Shown here: piece after piece, positions 1 to 9,407 of the stretch
Layout: every line of letters begins with the position of its first letter
How positions within the stretch are numbered: the stretch's first letter is position 1
Assembly: GCA_902780385.1 (NCBI GenBank)
Contig: CACZFF010000047.1
Coordinates: 1-34,179, forward strand
Reading direction: 5' to 3'
From: an uncultured Lachnospiraceae bacterium
GTDB lineage: Bacteria > Bacillota > Clostridia > Lachnospirales > Lachnospiraceae
Length of the DNA: 34,179 bases
Notes under the pieces: generated by a model
What the model was told of the DNA's origin: nothing
The model's input: the letters and a program-made list of their open reading frames with translations, nothing else
The model's database searches: none
Translations under genes and position numbers: made by a program

Positions 1-47
1 CATAAACATTTGTAAGACTAAACTCCACCCCCTTATTTGGAAAAAGT

Positions 48-87
48 AAATTCCACGGAACGGATGTTCCGGGTGGAATTTAATTTT
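48..87 (+). terminator. Probable terminator of a gene left of the window
   Basis: An inverted repeat pairs AAATTCCAC (48-56) and GGAAC (57-61) with GTTCC (66-70) and GTGGAATTT (73-81) around a GGAT loop; a T-rich stretch follows. It would end a transcript entering from the left. The T tract is short and the stem has a two-base bulge. Confidence 0.5.
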
Positions 88-134
88 GCAATTGAAGTGC
101 GTCGAGCCCGCTCTATTGTTCTCTCGATTTGCTC

Positions 135-163
135 TTGTTTTGTTCGCAATAGTTCAGTATAAT
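135..163 (+). promoter_or_regulatory. Sigma-A type promoter of the amino-acid ABC importer
   Basis: A -35 box TTGTTT (135-140) and a perfect -10 box TATAAT (158-163) are separated by 17 bases. The start codon of the lipoprotein gene lies 75 bases after the -10 box, so the leader is about 65 bases. Confidence 0.75.
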
Positions 164-237
164 ATCACTGCGCTGTGATAAATCATAAAACTGTGCGGCG
201 CAAATTATTCGAAACCAGAAAAACGGGAGGAAGTATT

Positions 238-1161
238 ATGAAAAAAATGATAGCGCTGCTGCTGGCAGGTATAATGTGTGCAGGTGCTCTGACTGCGTGC
301 GGAGGAAGCAGTTCTCCGGCTGCAACCGACACAAAGACAGAAGAAGCGGCCCCCGCTGAAGCTGAGGCGGCAGGTGATGAGGCTTCTGCTGTGGACACAG
401 CTGCAGCGACAGAGGAAGCTGCAGAAGGCATGACCTTTACAGTTGGCTTTGATGCGGAGTATCCGCCCTACGGATTTAAAGATGAAGCAACCGGTGACTA
501 CACCGGATTTGACCTTGAACTGGCAGAGGAAGTCTGCGCGCGCCGCGGCTGGACTCTGAAGAAACAGCCCATCGACTGGGATTCCAAGGATATGGAGATC
601 AACTCCGGTGCCGTCGACTGCCTGTGGAACGGCATGACCTATACAGGCCGCGAAGAGGACTATACCTGGACTGAGCCCTATGTCGATAATTCTATCGTTA
701 TCGCTGTCAATGCGGATTCCGATATCCAGACCAAGGCGGACCTGGCGGGCAAGATGGTTGTCGCGCAGGCTGCTTCTTCTGCAGATACGGCTCTGACCAA
801 TGATCCCGGCGACGGCAGCAACGACGAGAACCTCAATCTCTGTGCAACCTTCTCCGGTTACGAGACGATCAAGGACTACAACGACGCATTTATGCAGATG
901 GCCGCCGGCGTCTATGATGCTATCGCGGTAGATATCGGTGTTGCACAGTTCCAGCTGGCAGCCAACGAGGGCAAATACAGGATCCTTGACGAGCCTCTTT
1001 CCAAGGAGCAGTATGCGATCGCTTTCAAGAAAGGCAACACAGAGCTGCGCGATATGGTCCAGGAGACTCTGAATGAGATGGCTGCAGACGGCACTGTTGA
1101 CAAGATCGTTGCCAATTATGCGGATTACAATCTTCCCGAAATGCTGATCATCGGCAAGTGA
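238..1161 (+). CDS. Amino-acid ABC transporter substrate-binding lipoprotein (SBP_bac_3 family)
   Basis: This 307-residue protein is the extracellular ligand-binding part of a polar amino-acid importer. Residues 1-20 form a lipoprotein signal peptide ending in LTAC, so Cys21 should be lipidated after cleavage. An Ala/Glu-rich linker (about 22-62) tethers the family 3 solute-binding domain, which begins near TFTVGFDAEYPPYGF. The WNGMTYTGREEDYTWTEPY stretch matches the part of this family that carries the ligand-binding Arg. The start at 238 was chosen over an in-frame GTG at 175 because GGGAGG lies just upstream and the signal peptide begins there. A terminator-like hairpin separates it from the permease gene, consistent with more binding protein than membrane components. 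The ligand cannot be read from sequence. Confidence 0.93.
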   Translation: MKKMIALLLAGIMCAGALTACGGSSSPAATDTKTEEAAPAEAEAAGDEASAVDTAAATEEAAEGMTFTVGFDAEYPPYGFKDEATGDYTGFDLELAEEVCARRGWTLKKQPIDWDSKDMEINSGAVDCLWNGMTYTGREEDYTWTEPYVDNSIVIAVNADSDIQTKADLAGKMVVAQAASSADTALTNDPGDGSNDENLNLCATFSGYETIKDYNDAFMQMAAGVYDAIAVDIGVAQFQLAANEGKYRILDEPLSKEQYAIAFKKGNTELRDMVQETLNEMAADGTVDKIVANYADYNLPEMLIIGK

Positions 1162-1254
1162 TGACCTTGGGGTATAGTTTTTAGCTCATGTGTCCGGAAG
1201 GAGATCGGCATCTGCCGGGACCGGGTATTCGAAAGAGCAATACATGGAAATGAA

Positions 1255-1294
1255 CGCCTGCAGGAAGGAGACCCTGCCTGCAGGCGGTTTTTTT
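1255..1294 (+). terminator. Intra-operon terminator after the binding-protein gene
   Basis: A ten-base stem CGCCTGCAGG (1255-1264) pairs with CCTGCAGGCG (1277-1286) around a 12-base loop and is followed by a seven-base T run (1288-1294). It lies in the 240-base gap before the permease gene and probably lets only part of the transcription continue into the permease and ATPase genes. Confidence 0.8.
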
Positions 1295-1401
1295 GATAAA
1301 AGCCCTTTAAGCGGCTGACGTGCCGGCGAGGGCAGACATTTGCAGAAAATGCCGTTCGGGGATTATTTCTAAGTGAGTTTTTTGAAGTAAGGGGAAACCA
1401 T

Positions 1402-2052
1402 ATGGGATTCATGTCAATTGTTCAACAGATCATCGGCGGGTTCGGGACAACACTGTTTATTTTCTTCTGCACACTGCTGTTTTCCATGCCTCTGGGAATT
1501 CTATTCGCTCTGGCACGGATGAGCAAGTTTAAACCGCTGAATATTTTTATGCAGGTCTGCATTTCCATCCTGCGCGGAACCCCGCTGATGCTGCAGCTGA
1601 TCGTGGTCTTCTTTATGCCTTACTATGTGTTCGGCATCAAGCTCTCCACCGGCTGGCGTGTCTATGCAGCGTTGATCGGCTTTTCCATCAACTATGCAGC
1701 TTACTTCGGAGAAATCTTCCGCGCCGGTATCCAGGCGGTTCCCGTCGGACAGCATGAGGCTGCGGAGGTGCTGGGTTTCACCAAGACGCAGACTTTTTTC
1801 AAGATCGTGTTCCCTCAGATGGTCAAGCGGGTTGTCCCTCCTGTGACAAATGAAGTCATCACTCTGGTCAAGGATACATCCATGGCATTTGCCATTGCCT
1901 ATGCCGAGATGTTTACCATGGCCAAGCAGGTGGCAGCACAGCAGTCAAACATCATGCCCCTGTTTGTCGCGGGTCTTTTCTACTACATCTTTAACATTGT
2001 CGTGGCCTGGGTCATGGGCAGAGTCGAAAAGAAGCTGTCCTACTTTGAATAA
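1402..2052 (+). CDS. Polar amino-acid ABC transporter permease (HisMQ/GlnP type)
   Basis: The 216-residue membrane protein forms the channel of the importer, probably as a homodimer because only one permease gene is present. Hydrophobic segments lie near residues 8-38, 50-78, 85-105 and 185-207. RGTPLMLQL (58-66) is typical of polar amino-acid permeases. The cytoplasmic EAA loop, [21 protein letters not shown], runs from about residue 119 to 139 and is where the ATPase couples. The start at 1402 follows AAGGGGAAACC. The ATPase gene begins 11 bases after the stop codon, so the two are translated from one message. Confidence 0.93.
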   Translation: MGFMSIVQQIIGGFGTTLFIFFCTLLFSMPLGILFALARMSKFKPLNIFMQVCISILRGTPLMLQLIVVFFMPYYVFGIKLSTGWRVYAALIGFSINYAAYFGEIFRAGIQAVPVGQHEAAEVLGFTKTQTFFKIVFPQMVKRVVPPVTNEVITLVKDTSMAFAIAYAEMFTMAKQVAAQQSNIMPLFVAGLFYYIFNIVVAWVMGRVEKKLSYFE

Positions 2053-2063
2053 GGAGGAGGAAT

Positions 2064-2843
2064 ATGAGCCTGTTTGAAATCAATAATGTAAAAAAGGCAT
2101 TCGGCGATCTGACTGTCCTCCACGATATTTCCGTTAAAGTCGATGAAGGCGAGGTTGTCGCTATTATCGGTCCTTCCGGCAGCGGCAAATCCACCCTTCT
2201 TCGCTGCGCGACCATGCTGGAGACCATGGACAGCGGTGAGCTGGTCTACCTGGATGAAAAGGCGGCCCACAATGATTCGTCAGGACATACTGTCTACGCA
2301 TCCCCGGCCGATCTGCGGCGGATCAAAGGGTACTTCGGGCTGGTGTTCCAGAACTTCAATCTCTTCCCTCATTTTTCGGTGATGCGCAATCTGACGGAGG
2401 CGCCCATTCATGTGCAGAAGAGGGATAGAAGTGAAGTGGAAGCAGAGGCCAGGGAGCTGATCCGAAAGATGGGCCTGGAGGGAAAAGAAAATTATTATCC
2501 CCAGCAGCTCTCCGGCGGCCAGCAGCAGCGTGTGGCGATTGCCCGCGCCCTGGCAATGAATCCCAAGATGCTTTTCTTTGATGAGCCCACATCGGCGCTG
2601 GATCCGGAGCTGACCGGCGAGATCCTCAAAGTCATCCGCCAGCTGGCACAGGAGAAGATGACTATGGTCATTGTCACCCATGAGATGGAATTTGCCAGGG
2701 ATGTCGCAGACAGAGTCATCTTTATGGATGGAGGATACATTGTCGAGGAGGGACGCCCTTCAGATGTCATCAGCAATCCCAGTGAGGAGCGCACCAAACA
2801 GTTCCTCGCCAGGTTCTCCGGGCAGGGCGCGATCAATGAATAA
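2064..2843 (+). CDS. Polar amino-acid ABC transporter ATP-binding protein (GlnQ/HisP type)
   Basis: This 259-residue ATPase drives the importer. Walker [10 protein letters not shown] is at 36-44, the Q-loop Gln at 96, the signature LSGGQQQR at 149-156, Walker B LFFDEP at about 170-175, and the switch His at 206. All catalytic motifs are intact and the length is usual for the family. A strong GGAGGAGG ribosome site precedes the ATG at 2064. An extra stretch of about 15 residues (roughly 65-85, between Walker A and the Q-loop) is longer than in many GlnQ proteins. The DapF-like gene begins 118 bases downstream without a clear terminator, so it may belong to the same operon. Confidence 0.95.
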   Translation: MSLFEINNVKKAFGDLTVLHDISVKVDEGEVVAIIGPSGSGKSTLLRCATMLETMDSGELVYLDEKAAHNDSSGHTVYASPADLRRIKGYFGLVFQNFNLFPHFSVMRNLTEAPIHVQKRDRSEVEAEARELIRKMGLEGKENYYPQQLSGGQQQRVAIARALAMNPKMLFFDEPTSALDPELTGEILKVIRQLAQEKMTMVIVTHEMEFARDVADRVIFMDGGYIVEEGRPSDVISNPSEERTKQFLARFSGQGAINE

Positions 2844-2961
2844 CGAATAGAGCAAGTATATTGTCACTGTTCCTGCTCCAGATACTGACGCAGATTTTTT
2901 TACACAGCTGTTTTCAATGGATAATGCAGGGATGGTCCTCGTTCGAGAGGGTTTTCATACT

Positions 2962-3762
2962 ATGAAACTCAGAATTATCATGGCGGATCCGGCAGGAAAC
3001 CGGACCGCCATTGTGCGTACACCTGTACCTGCGGATCAGAGGGCGCAGATCGCGGCAGAGATTCTAAAGATTCGCGGACTGCGGGCGGAGCAGGTCGGGT
3101 TTGAGACATCGCCTGTGATGGGAGGAGCCGGCAGGCTTGACATGATGGGCGGTGAATTCTGCGGAAACGCAGCCCGGAGCTACGGATATCTTCTCTGGAA
3201 GGAAATACAGGAAAAACAGGAAGGGAAGCAGGAGACGCACGGAGAGACGGCGGGAAATATCATGATTGAGATTTCCGGAAGCCCGCATCCATTGAACGTT
3301 TTCTGCGACCTCGTACAGGGCAGCTCCTACGCGCAGATGCCCATGCCGACGGCAATTGAATACAGTCCGGATGGATATCCTCTGGTTGTCAGCGAGGGGA
3401 TCACGCATATGATTCTGGAGGATATGGAACCTGACCAGGACCTGATCCGGCGCCTGGTCGACAGCTGCGGTCAAAAGTGGGACGCCTTCGGAATCATGTT
3501 TCTGAAAGGGGAAGAGCTGATTCCTGTCGTCTATGTCGCAGCGGCGGGCTCTCTGGTATATGAGTCCTCCTGCGGGAGCGGTTCTCTTGCCGCAGCCTGG
3601 TATCAGGAACGGAAAGTCGCCCGGGACGGCCTGTCATCCTATAGCTTTCAGGAGCCCGGAGGCACCATCCGGGTGGATCTCCTCCGGGAAAAAGACGGAA
3701 GAGTTTCAGGACGCATGGGCGGAGCTCTCTTCCTGGAAAAAGAGACAGAAATTGAATTGTGA
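2962..3762 (+). CDS. DapF-fold amino-acid epimerase/racemase
   Basis: The 266-residue protein has the two-thiol active site of PLP-independent epimerases of the diaminopimelate epimerase superfamily: Cys67 in GGEFCGNAAR and Cys204 in ESSCGSGSLA. Both are present, so it should be catalytically competent. The N-terminal AGNRTAIV replaces the GNDF-type element of classical DapF, which suggests a relative acting on another substrate, for instance a free amino acid as in the CntK histidine racemase group. The start at 2962 is preferred over an in-frame ATG at 2917 because GAGAGGG lies ten bases upstream and the epimerase fold begins there. Its position right after an amino-acid importer suggests that it inverts an imported amino acid; the substrate is an inference. 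Confidence 0.75.
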   Translation: MKLRIIMADPAGNRTAIVRTPVPADQRAQIAAEILKIRGLRAEQVGFETSPVMGGAGRLDMMGGEFCGNAARSYGYLLWKEIQEKQEGKQETHGETAGNIMIEISGSPHPLNVFCDLVQGSSYAQMPMPTAIEYSPDGYPLVVSEGITHMILEDMEPDQDLIRRLVDSCGQKWDAFGIMFLKGEELIPVVYVAAAGSLVYESSCGSGSLAAAWYQERKVARDGLSSYSFQEPGGTIRVDLLREKDGRVSGRMGGALFLEKETEIEL

Positions 3763-3764
3763 GA

Positions 3765-3839
3765 GAGGAGACAGGGGAGGGTTCTGTGTCTCCTGTTTCT
3801 TTGGGGAAAAGGAGACACAGAACCCTCCCCTGTCTCCTC
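3765..3839. repeat. Long palindromic repeat, GGGGA(C/G)GG family, copy 1
   Basis: A perfect inverted repeat of at least 28 bases per arm (3767-3794 with 3810-3837), extendable by two pairs, encloses a 15-base loop. It starts immediately after the DapF-like gene. The arms are nearly identical to those at 19263-19332; one base differs in each arm and the two changes compensate, so pairing is kept. It may also serve as a terminator, although it lacks a T tract on the plus strand. Confidence 0.85.
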
Positions 3840-3964
3840 CAAAAAACGGAATCCTGCATAGGGTTTCGCTTTTTTTTTGTTACTTTTGCATTGATGATGC
3901 ATTATAATATAGACATAGATTTCGCGGCTATATTCGCTTACACAGGAAGTGATATACACTTTTG

Positions 3965-4004
3965 GTTACAGTCCACGCCCTCTCCAAGGGCGTGGACATG
4001 TAAC
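3965..4004. repeat. GTTAC-bounded hairpin repeat
   Basis: GTTACA (3965-3970) and GTCCACGCCC (3971-3980) pair with GGGCGTGGAC (3988-3997) and TGTAAC (3999-4004), with one extra base on the 3' side and a seven-base loop. Related hairpins with GTTAC ends and ACGCCC/GGG tops occur at 11268 and 24560. Confidence 0.7.
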
Positions 4005-4149
4005 GTTACGCGCGGCGATTCCAATACGCTTTGCGTGCGCCGCGCGCCGTTCAACTCGGGTTTTGCGCAAAAAGCGCGCAATACACCTCGTGTTTCAGGT
4101 GGGTCTGTACTGTGGTCACTTTTGGTTACTATTCACAGTCTCCGCGTTC

Positions 4150-4256
4150 GAGGTGTTTTTGCATGTGTTTTTTCATGCAAAAACCCGAGTAAAACGGCGT
4201 TTGCCCATGCTCGAAGAGCATTTACTATCACAGTTCCGAAGGGACTGTGATAGTAA
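4150..4256. repeat. Dispersed composite repeat, copy 1
   Basis: The stretch GAGGTGTTTTTG (4150-4161), then an A/C-rich part, then GTTTGCCCATGC with GAAGAGCAT recurs in the same order at 31303-31372. The copy ends in a 16-base-pair hairpin (4222-4237 with 4241-4256), TTACTATCACAG against CTGTGATAGTAA, which belongs to the same hairpin family as 18572-18607. Confidence 0.65.
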
Positions 4257-4296
4257 CCACTTTTGACAGATTGTTGAAAGAATTGTTGAAATCTTG

Positions 4297-4325
4297 TTGC
4301 AATTTGTTGAAAATGATGGTATTAT
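4297..4325 (+). promoter_or_regulatory. Probable promoter of glpP with upstream direct repeats
   Basis: TTGCAA (4297-4302) and TATTAT (4320-4325) are spaced by 17 bases. Four copies of TTGTTGAAA or TTGTTGCAA begin at 4271, 4283, 4294 and 4304, so they step across the -35 region at roughly helical spacing and could be an operator. Confidence 0.6.
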
Positions 4326-4354
4326 CTTTGTAATAAAAGATTGTGCCTGGAGAG

Positions 4355-4416
4355 AAGAGTATATGGCCGCGTAAAGGTTCGAAAGAACCTGTGTTTGTGG
4401 CGTATATTCTTTTTTT
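4355..4416 (+). terminator. Leader hairpin with terminator features upstream of glpP
   Basis: The arm 4355-4370 pairs with 4397-4411 (about 15 pairs with GU pairs and one bulge), with an inner hairpin AGGTTC-GAAA-GAACCT (4375-4390), and a seven-base T run follows (4410-4416). It lies about 20 bases after the expected transcription start and 170 bases before glpP. GlpP is an RNA antiterminator acting on glycerol gene leaders in Bacillus, so this is a plausible GlpP-controlled terminator; that assignment is inferred. Confidence 0.65.
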
Positions 4417-4587
4417 GTGCCTTTTTCCTGTAAACCTTGTACAGCATCCTGTCCAGATACCTGACGAAAGGGAGACGTCCCTTTCAAGGCGGGGATGAAC
4501 TGTCGGATTTCGGGGTATTCCGGCCTTCGCCAGAGACATTTGATGTGCGGCCGACGTGTAAAATGTTTTTTGGCAAAGGGGGATTGC

Positions 4588-5166
4588 ATGGGAAGAGAGT
4601 TTGTAGAGAAAGTCGAAGCTTCACCGATCATTGCTGCGGTCAAGAACGATGAGGAGCTTGAGAACTGCCTGAAATCGGAAATTGATGTGGTTTTCATCCT
4701 TTACGGGGATGTTGTCACGATTCCGGATATCATAGACAGGATCAAGGACAGCGGCAGGACCGCCATGGTGCACCTGGATCTTGTATCGGGACTGATGCAG
4801 AAGGAGATCTCACTTGATTTCATCCGTTATAAAACGAGGGCGGACGGCATCATCACGACGAGGGCCAATCTGATCCATCATGCTAAGGAGCTCGGCCTTT
4901 CGACAGTACTCAGGTTTTTCATTCTGGACAGCCTGGCGCTTTCCAACATTGAAAAACTGGCCAGGGTCAACCGTGCGGCAATGCCGGATTTGATCGAGAT
5001 CCTGCCCGGGATCATTGTTCCCAAGATCATGCGGAAAATCAGCGCCATGAGCAGTGTTCCGGTGATAGCAGGAGGTCTGATCAAGGATCGTAAGGATGTG
5101 ATGAACATGCTCAATAACGGCGCGGTGGCCATTTCCACCAGTGCCCGGGATGTCTGGTTTATGTAA
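4588..5166 (+). CDS. glpP: Glycerol-3-phosphate responsive antiterminator
   Basis: The 192-residue protein matches GlpP in length and sequence character, a TIM-barrel-like protein that senses glycerol-3-phosphate and prevents early termination in leaders of glycerol genes. Recognisable segments are VVFILYGDVVTIPDIIDRI, HLDLVSGL, ADGIITTRANLI, DLIEILPGIIVPKI and VIAGGLIKD. The ATG at 4588 follows AAAGGGGG with a normal gap; an in-frame ATG at 4495 would add 31 unrelated residues and has no ribosome site. The gene is followed by glpK after 231 bases, and candidate target hairpins lie at 4355-4416 and 7849-7908. Confidence 0.92.
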   Translation: MGREFVEKVEASPIIAAVKNDEELENCLKSEIDVVFILYGDVVTIPDIIDRIKDSGRTAMVHLDLVSGLMQKEISLDFIRYKTRADGIITTRANLIHHAKELGLSTVLRFFILDSLALSNIEKLARVNRAAMPDLIEILPGIIVPKIMRKISAMSSVPVIAGGLIKDRKDVMNMLNNGAVAISTSARDVWFM

Positions 5167-5334
5167 GGCGCAGGGCTGAGACCGGCAGACAGGGCCGGCA
5201 GGCCGCCGCAGGAGTATAGCTCTATAGTACATACAGGGCACATATTTCTTAACATTTGTACACGAATTGCTGTCCGTGCGGAGCGGAGGCAGTGTAAATA
5301 CTATTTCTACAGACAGGCTGAAGGGACGGAATAA

Positions 5335-6897
<1,563 letters not shown>

Positions 6898-7006
6898 ACT
6901 CTCAAAGTCACGCCTGCATCAGTAACAAATATAATAATCCTGTCTAAAACAAGATTTGTCGTCTCATAGATCATTATTGGTAAATAGTAATACTTGATAA
7001 TACTTA

Positions 7007-7034
7007 TGCCGGGCTGTTCCGGCCCGGCATTATT
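7007..7034 (+). terminator. Weak terminator-like hairpin between glpK and glpF
   Basis: TGCCGGGC (7007-7014) pairs with GCCCGGCA (7022-7029) and is followed by TTATTT. The T tract is weak and the hairpin ends about ten bases before the AAGGGGG ribosome site of glpF, so partial read-through or mRNA end protection is equally possible. Confidence 0.45.
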
Positions 7035-7054
7035 TCCTTATAAGGGGGTTTATA

Positions 7055-7780
7055 ATGAGTGGAATGAGTATTCTTATTTGTGAATTGGTTGGTACAGCAC
7101 TTCTGGTCCTTCTGGGTGACGGCGTGTGCATGAACATTAACCTGAATAAATCCGGTCAGAAGGGCGGCGGCGCCTGCCTGTGCGGCATTGGCTGGGGTCT
7201 TGCGGTCATGGTCCCCGCATTTATCTTCGGCAAAGCCACCGGCGCGCACTTCAACCCTGCTGTTACGATCGGACTTGCAGTGACCGGCGCTGTTTCATGG
7301 GGAGTGGTTCCCTTCTACTTCATCGGAGAGATGCTCGGCGGCTTCATCGGCGCATCCATCCTTACACTGATGTATCACGATCATCTGGCAGCTACACCTG
7401 AAAATGATGTCAAGCGCGGCTGCTACTGCACAGCTCCTTCGATCCGCAACACAGGTCTGAACTTCCTGTCCGAGTTCATTGACACATTTGTTCTGATGTT
7501 TGCGATCCTTGGCATCGGCCAGACTGTAGCCGGTGACACAGGCCTCAACTTTGTCTTCGTATGGGCTATCATCACTGCTATCGGCATGTCCTTCGGCGGC
7601 GTGACCGGATATGCTATGAATGCAGCCAGAGACCTGAGCCCCCGCCTTGCATTTGCTCTGTTCTGCCCCGGCGACAACAAGGACGCAGACTGGGGTTATG
7701 CATGGATCCCCGTAGTTGCTCCCATCTGCGGCGCGATCGTTGCAGCTCTCGTCTACGGCGTTATGCCTTTCCCTGCATAA
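7055..7780 (+). CDS. glpF: Glycerol uptake facilitator (aquaglyceroporin)
   Basis: The 241-residue MIP-family channel lets glycerol diffuse into the cell. Six membrane segments can be traced, with the first half-helix motif HFNPAV (NPA at 67-69). The second motif reads YAMNAARDLSPR, so NAA (189-191) replaces NPA while the selectivity Arg is kept in the following ARD. The ATG at 7055 follows AAGGGGG. It lies between glpK and the flavoprotein genes, as expected for a glycerol regulon. Confidence 0.95.
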   Translation: MSGMSILICELVGTALLVLLGDGVCMNINLNKSGQKGGGACLCGIGWGLAVMVPAFIFGKATGAHFNPAVTIGLAVTGAVSWGVVPFYFIGEMLGGFIGASILTLMYHDHLAATPENDVKRGCYCTAPSIRNTGLNFLSEFIDTFVLMFAILGIGQTVAGDTGLNFVFVWAIITAIGMSFGGVTGYAMNAARDLSPRLAFALFCPGDNKDADWGYAWIPVVAPICGAIVAALVYGVMPFPA

Positions 7781-7848
7781 TCAGTGCTGACGCGCAGATT
7801 CAGGTGAAACTGAATAATTAAAAAATTGTTTCAATAAATGAGTGTTTG

Positions 7849-7908
7849 GAGATGGAGTCGACATATGAAAGGCCTTTACAGAAGACTCTGTATTGTTGAC
7901 TCCATTTC
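7849..7908 (+). promoter_or_regulatory. Long leader hairpin upstream of the GlpA-like gene
   Basis: The arm 7849-7863 pairs without mismatch (GU pairs allowed) with 7894-7908, 15 pairs in all. The interior contains a small hairpin ACAGA-AGAC-TCTGT and the palindrome AAAGGCCTTT. No proper T tract follows. The shape (long stem, small inner hairpin) recalls 4355-4411, so it may be a second GlpP-responsive site, but this is inference. Confidence 0.45.
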
Positions 7909-7950
7909 TAAATAAGAGTTCATTTGGAAACCATCAGGAGGAATCAACTT

Positions 7951-9405
7951 ATGTATGATGTTATTATCATCGGCGCAGGCGTCACGGGATGCGCGGTCGC
8001 ACGCGAGCTCTCCCGTTACAAAGTCAACGTCTGCGTGCTGGATAAGGAAGAGGATGTCTGCAGCGGCACATCCAAGGCCAACAGCGCGATCGTCCACGCC
8101 GGTTTCGACGCACCCACAGGGTCTCTGATGGCCCGCTTCAATGTGCGCGGCAACGAGATGATGGATGACTTTGCCAGAGACCTCGATATTCCCTTCAAAC
8201 GCAACGGTGCCATGGTCGTATGTATCCATGAATCCGAGAAGGATGGGCTGAAAGACCTCTATGACCGCGGAATCGCCAACGGCGTCAAGGGACTGGAGAT
8301 TCTGGACCGCGAGCAGGCTCTTGAAAAGGAGCCCAATCTCACAGAGAACGTGGTCGCCGCCCTCTATGCGCCCACCAGCGGAATCATCTGCCCCTTCATG
8401 CTCAATATCGCCATGGCTGAGAACGCAAATGTGAACGGCGTTGACTTCTTCTTCAACACAGAGGTAGAGAAACTGACCCCTGCGACCTGTGAAAAATGCG
8501 GCCAGCCCATCTGGAAGATCCGCACCAACAACGGCGAGTACAAGGCAAAATATGTCATCAACGCGGCAGGTGTCTACGCAGACGTCTTCCACAACATGGT
8601 CTCTGAAAAGAAGATCCATATCACTCCCAGGCGCGGCGATTACTGCCTGCTCGACAAGACAGCAGGCGGCCATGTCAGCCACACGATCTTCCCCCAGCCC
8701 ACAAAGTTCGGCAAGGGCGTTCTGGTTTCCCCGACCATCCACGGCAACCTGATCGTGGGCCCGACGGCCATCGACATCGAAAACCGTGAGGGCATCAATA
8801 CCACCGCGGAAGGCATCAATGACCTGATCGGAAAGGCAGGCGAGAATGTCCGCAATCTTCCCATCCGCCAGGTCATCACTTCTTTTGCAGGTCTGCGCGC
8901 ACATGAAGACCACCACGAGTTCGTGATCGGTGAAGTAGAGGATGCGCCTCACTTTATCGACTGTGCCGGTATCGAATCCCCCGGCCTTTCCTCCAGCCCT
9001 GCCATCGGCGAGTACGTCGGACAGATGCTGAAAGAGAAGATGGGCCTCGAGGAAAAAGAGAACTGGATCGGAACCCGCAAGGGCATTCTCAATCCCGCCA
9101 ATCTCTCTATCGAAGAGAGAAATGAACTGATCAAAAAAGAACCCGCCTACGGCAGGATCATCTGCCGCTGCGAAATGGTCACAGAGGGCGAGATCATCGA
9201 CGCCATCCACAGACCTCTGGGCGCCCGTTCCCTCGACGGCGTCAAGCGCAGGACCAGGGCGGGCATGGGCAGATGCCAGGCAGGATTCTGCTCGCCTCGT
9301 ACCATGGAGATCATCAACAGAGAACTGGGCATTCCGATGGAGAAGATCACCAAACTCGGCGGTGATTCCAAAATTGTCCTTGAGAGAACAAAGGGAGGTG
9401 CCTGA
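7951..9405 (+). CDS. GlpA-like FAD-dependent oxidoreductase with C-terminal [2Fe-2S] domain
   Basis: The 484-residue flavoprotein most likely oxidises glycerol-3-phosphate to dihydroxyacetone phosphate. The N-terminus DVIIIGAGVTGCA is a dinucleotide-binding motif for FAD and a DAO-type domain follows. The last 85 residues form a BFD-like iron-sulfur domain with Cys405, Cys407, Cys442 and Cys447 (C-x-C and C-x4-C). The ATG at 7951 follows AGGAGG; an upstream in-frame start at 7924 adds nine residues without a ribosome site. The stop codon is two bases before the next start, so it is coupled to the GlpB-like gene. The trio with DUF1667 is common in Clostridia and Thermotoga. Final electron acceptor is unknown. 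Confidence 0.88.
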   Translation: MYDVIIIGAGVTGCAVARELSRYKVNVCVLDKEEDVCSGTSKANSAIVHAGFDAPTGSLMARFNVRGNEMMDDFARDLDIPFKRNGAMVVCIHESEKDGLKDLYDRGIANGVKGLEILDREQALEKEPNLTENVVAALYAPTSGIICPFMLNIAMAENANVNGVDFFFNTEVEKLTPATCEKCGQPIWKIRTNNGEYKAKYVINAAGVYADVFHNMVSEKKIHITPRRGDYCLLDKTAGGHVSHTIFPQPTKFGKGVLVSPTIHGNLIVGPTAIDIENREGINTTAEGINDLIGKAGENVRNLPIRQVITSFAGLRAHEDHHEFVIGEVEDAPHFIDCAGIESPGLSSSPAIGEYVGQMLKEKMGLEEKENWIGTRKGILNPANLSIEERNELIKKEPAYGRIICRCEMVTEGEIIDAIHRPLGARSLDGVKRRTRAGMGRCQAGFCSPRTMEIINRELGIPMEKITKLGGDSKIVLERTKGGA

Positions 9406-9407
9406 TA

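Larger units (their letters stand above)
3840..4270. other. Non-coding, repeat-rich intergenic stretch
   Basis: No convincing gene is visible here. The stretch holds a promoter-like pair, TTACTT (3880-3885) and TATAAT (3903-3908) with 17 bases between them, then a chain of hairpins: the GTTAC hairpin at 3965-4004, GCGCGGCG (4011-4018) with CGCCGCGC (4039-4046), and the repeat at 4150-4256. Short open frames cross it, but they lack ribosome sites and simply follow the repeats. Confidence 0.6.

Noticed and set aside
3759-4266. Short open frames in the region after the DapF-like gene
   Set aside because: They cross palindromes and hairpins, have no ribosome sites and no protein-like composition.
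7876-9210. Minus-strand open frame opposite the GlpA-like gene
   Set aside because: Shadow of the FAD protein; sequence has no recognisable domain.
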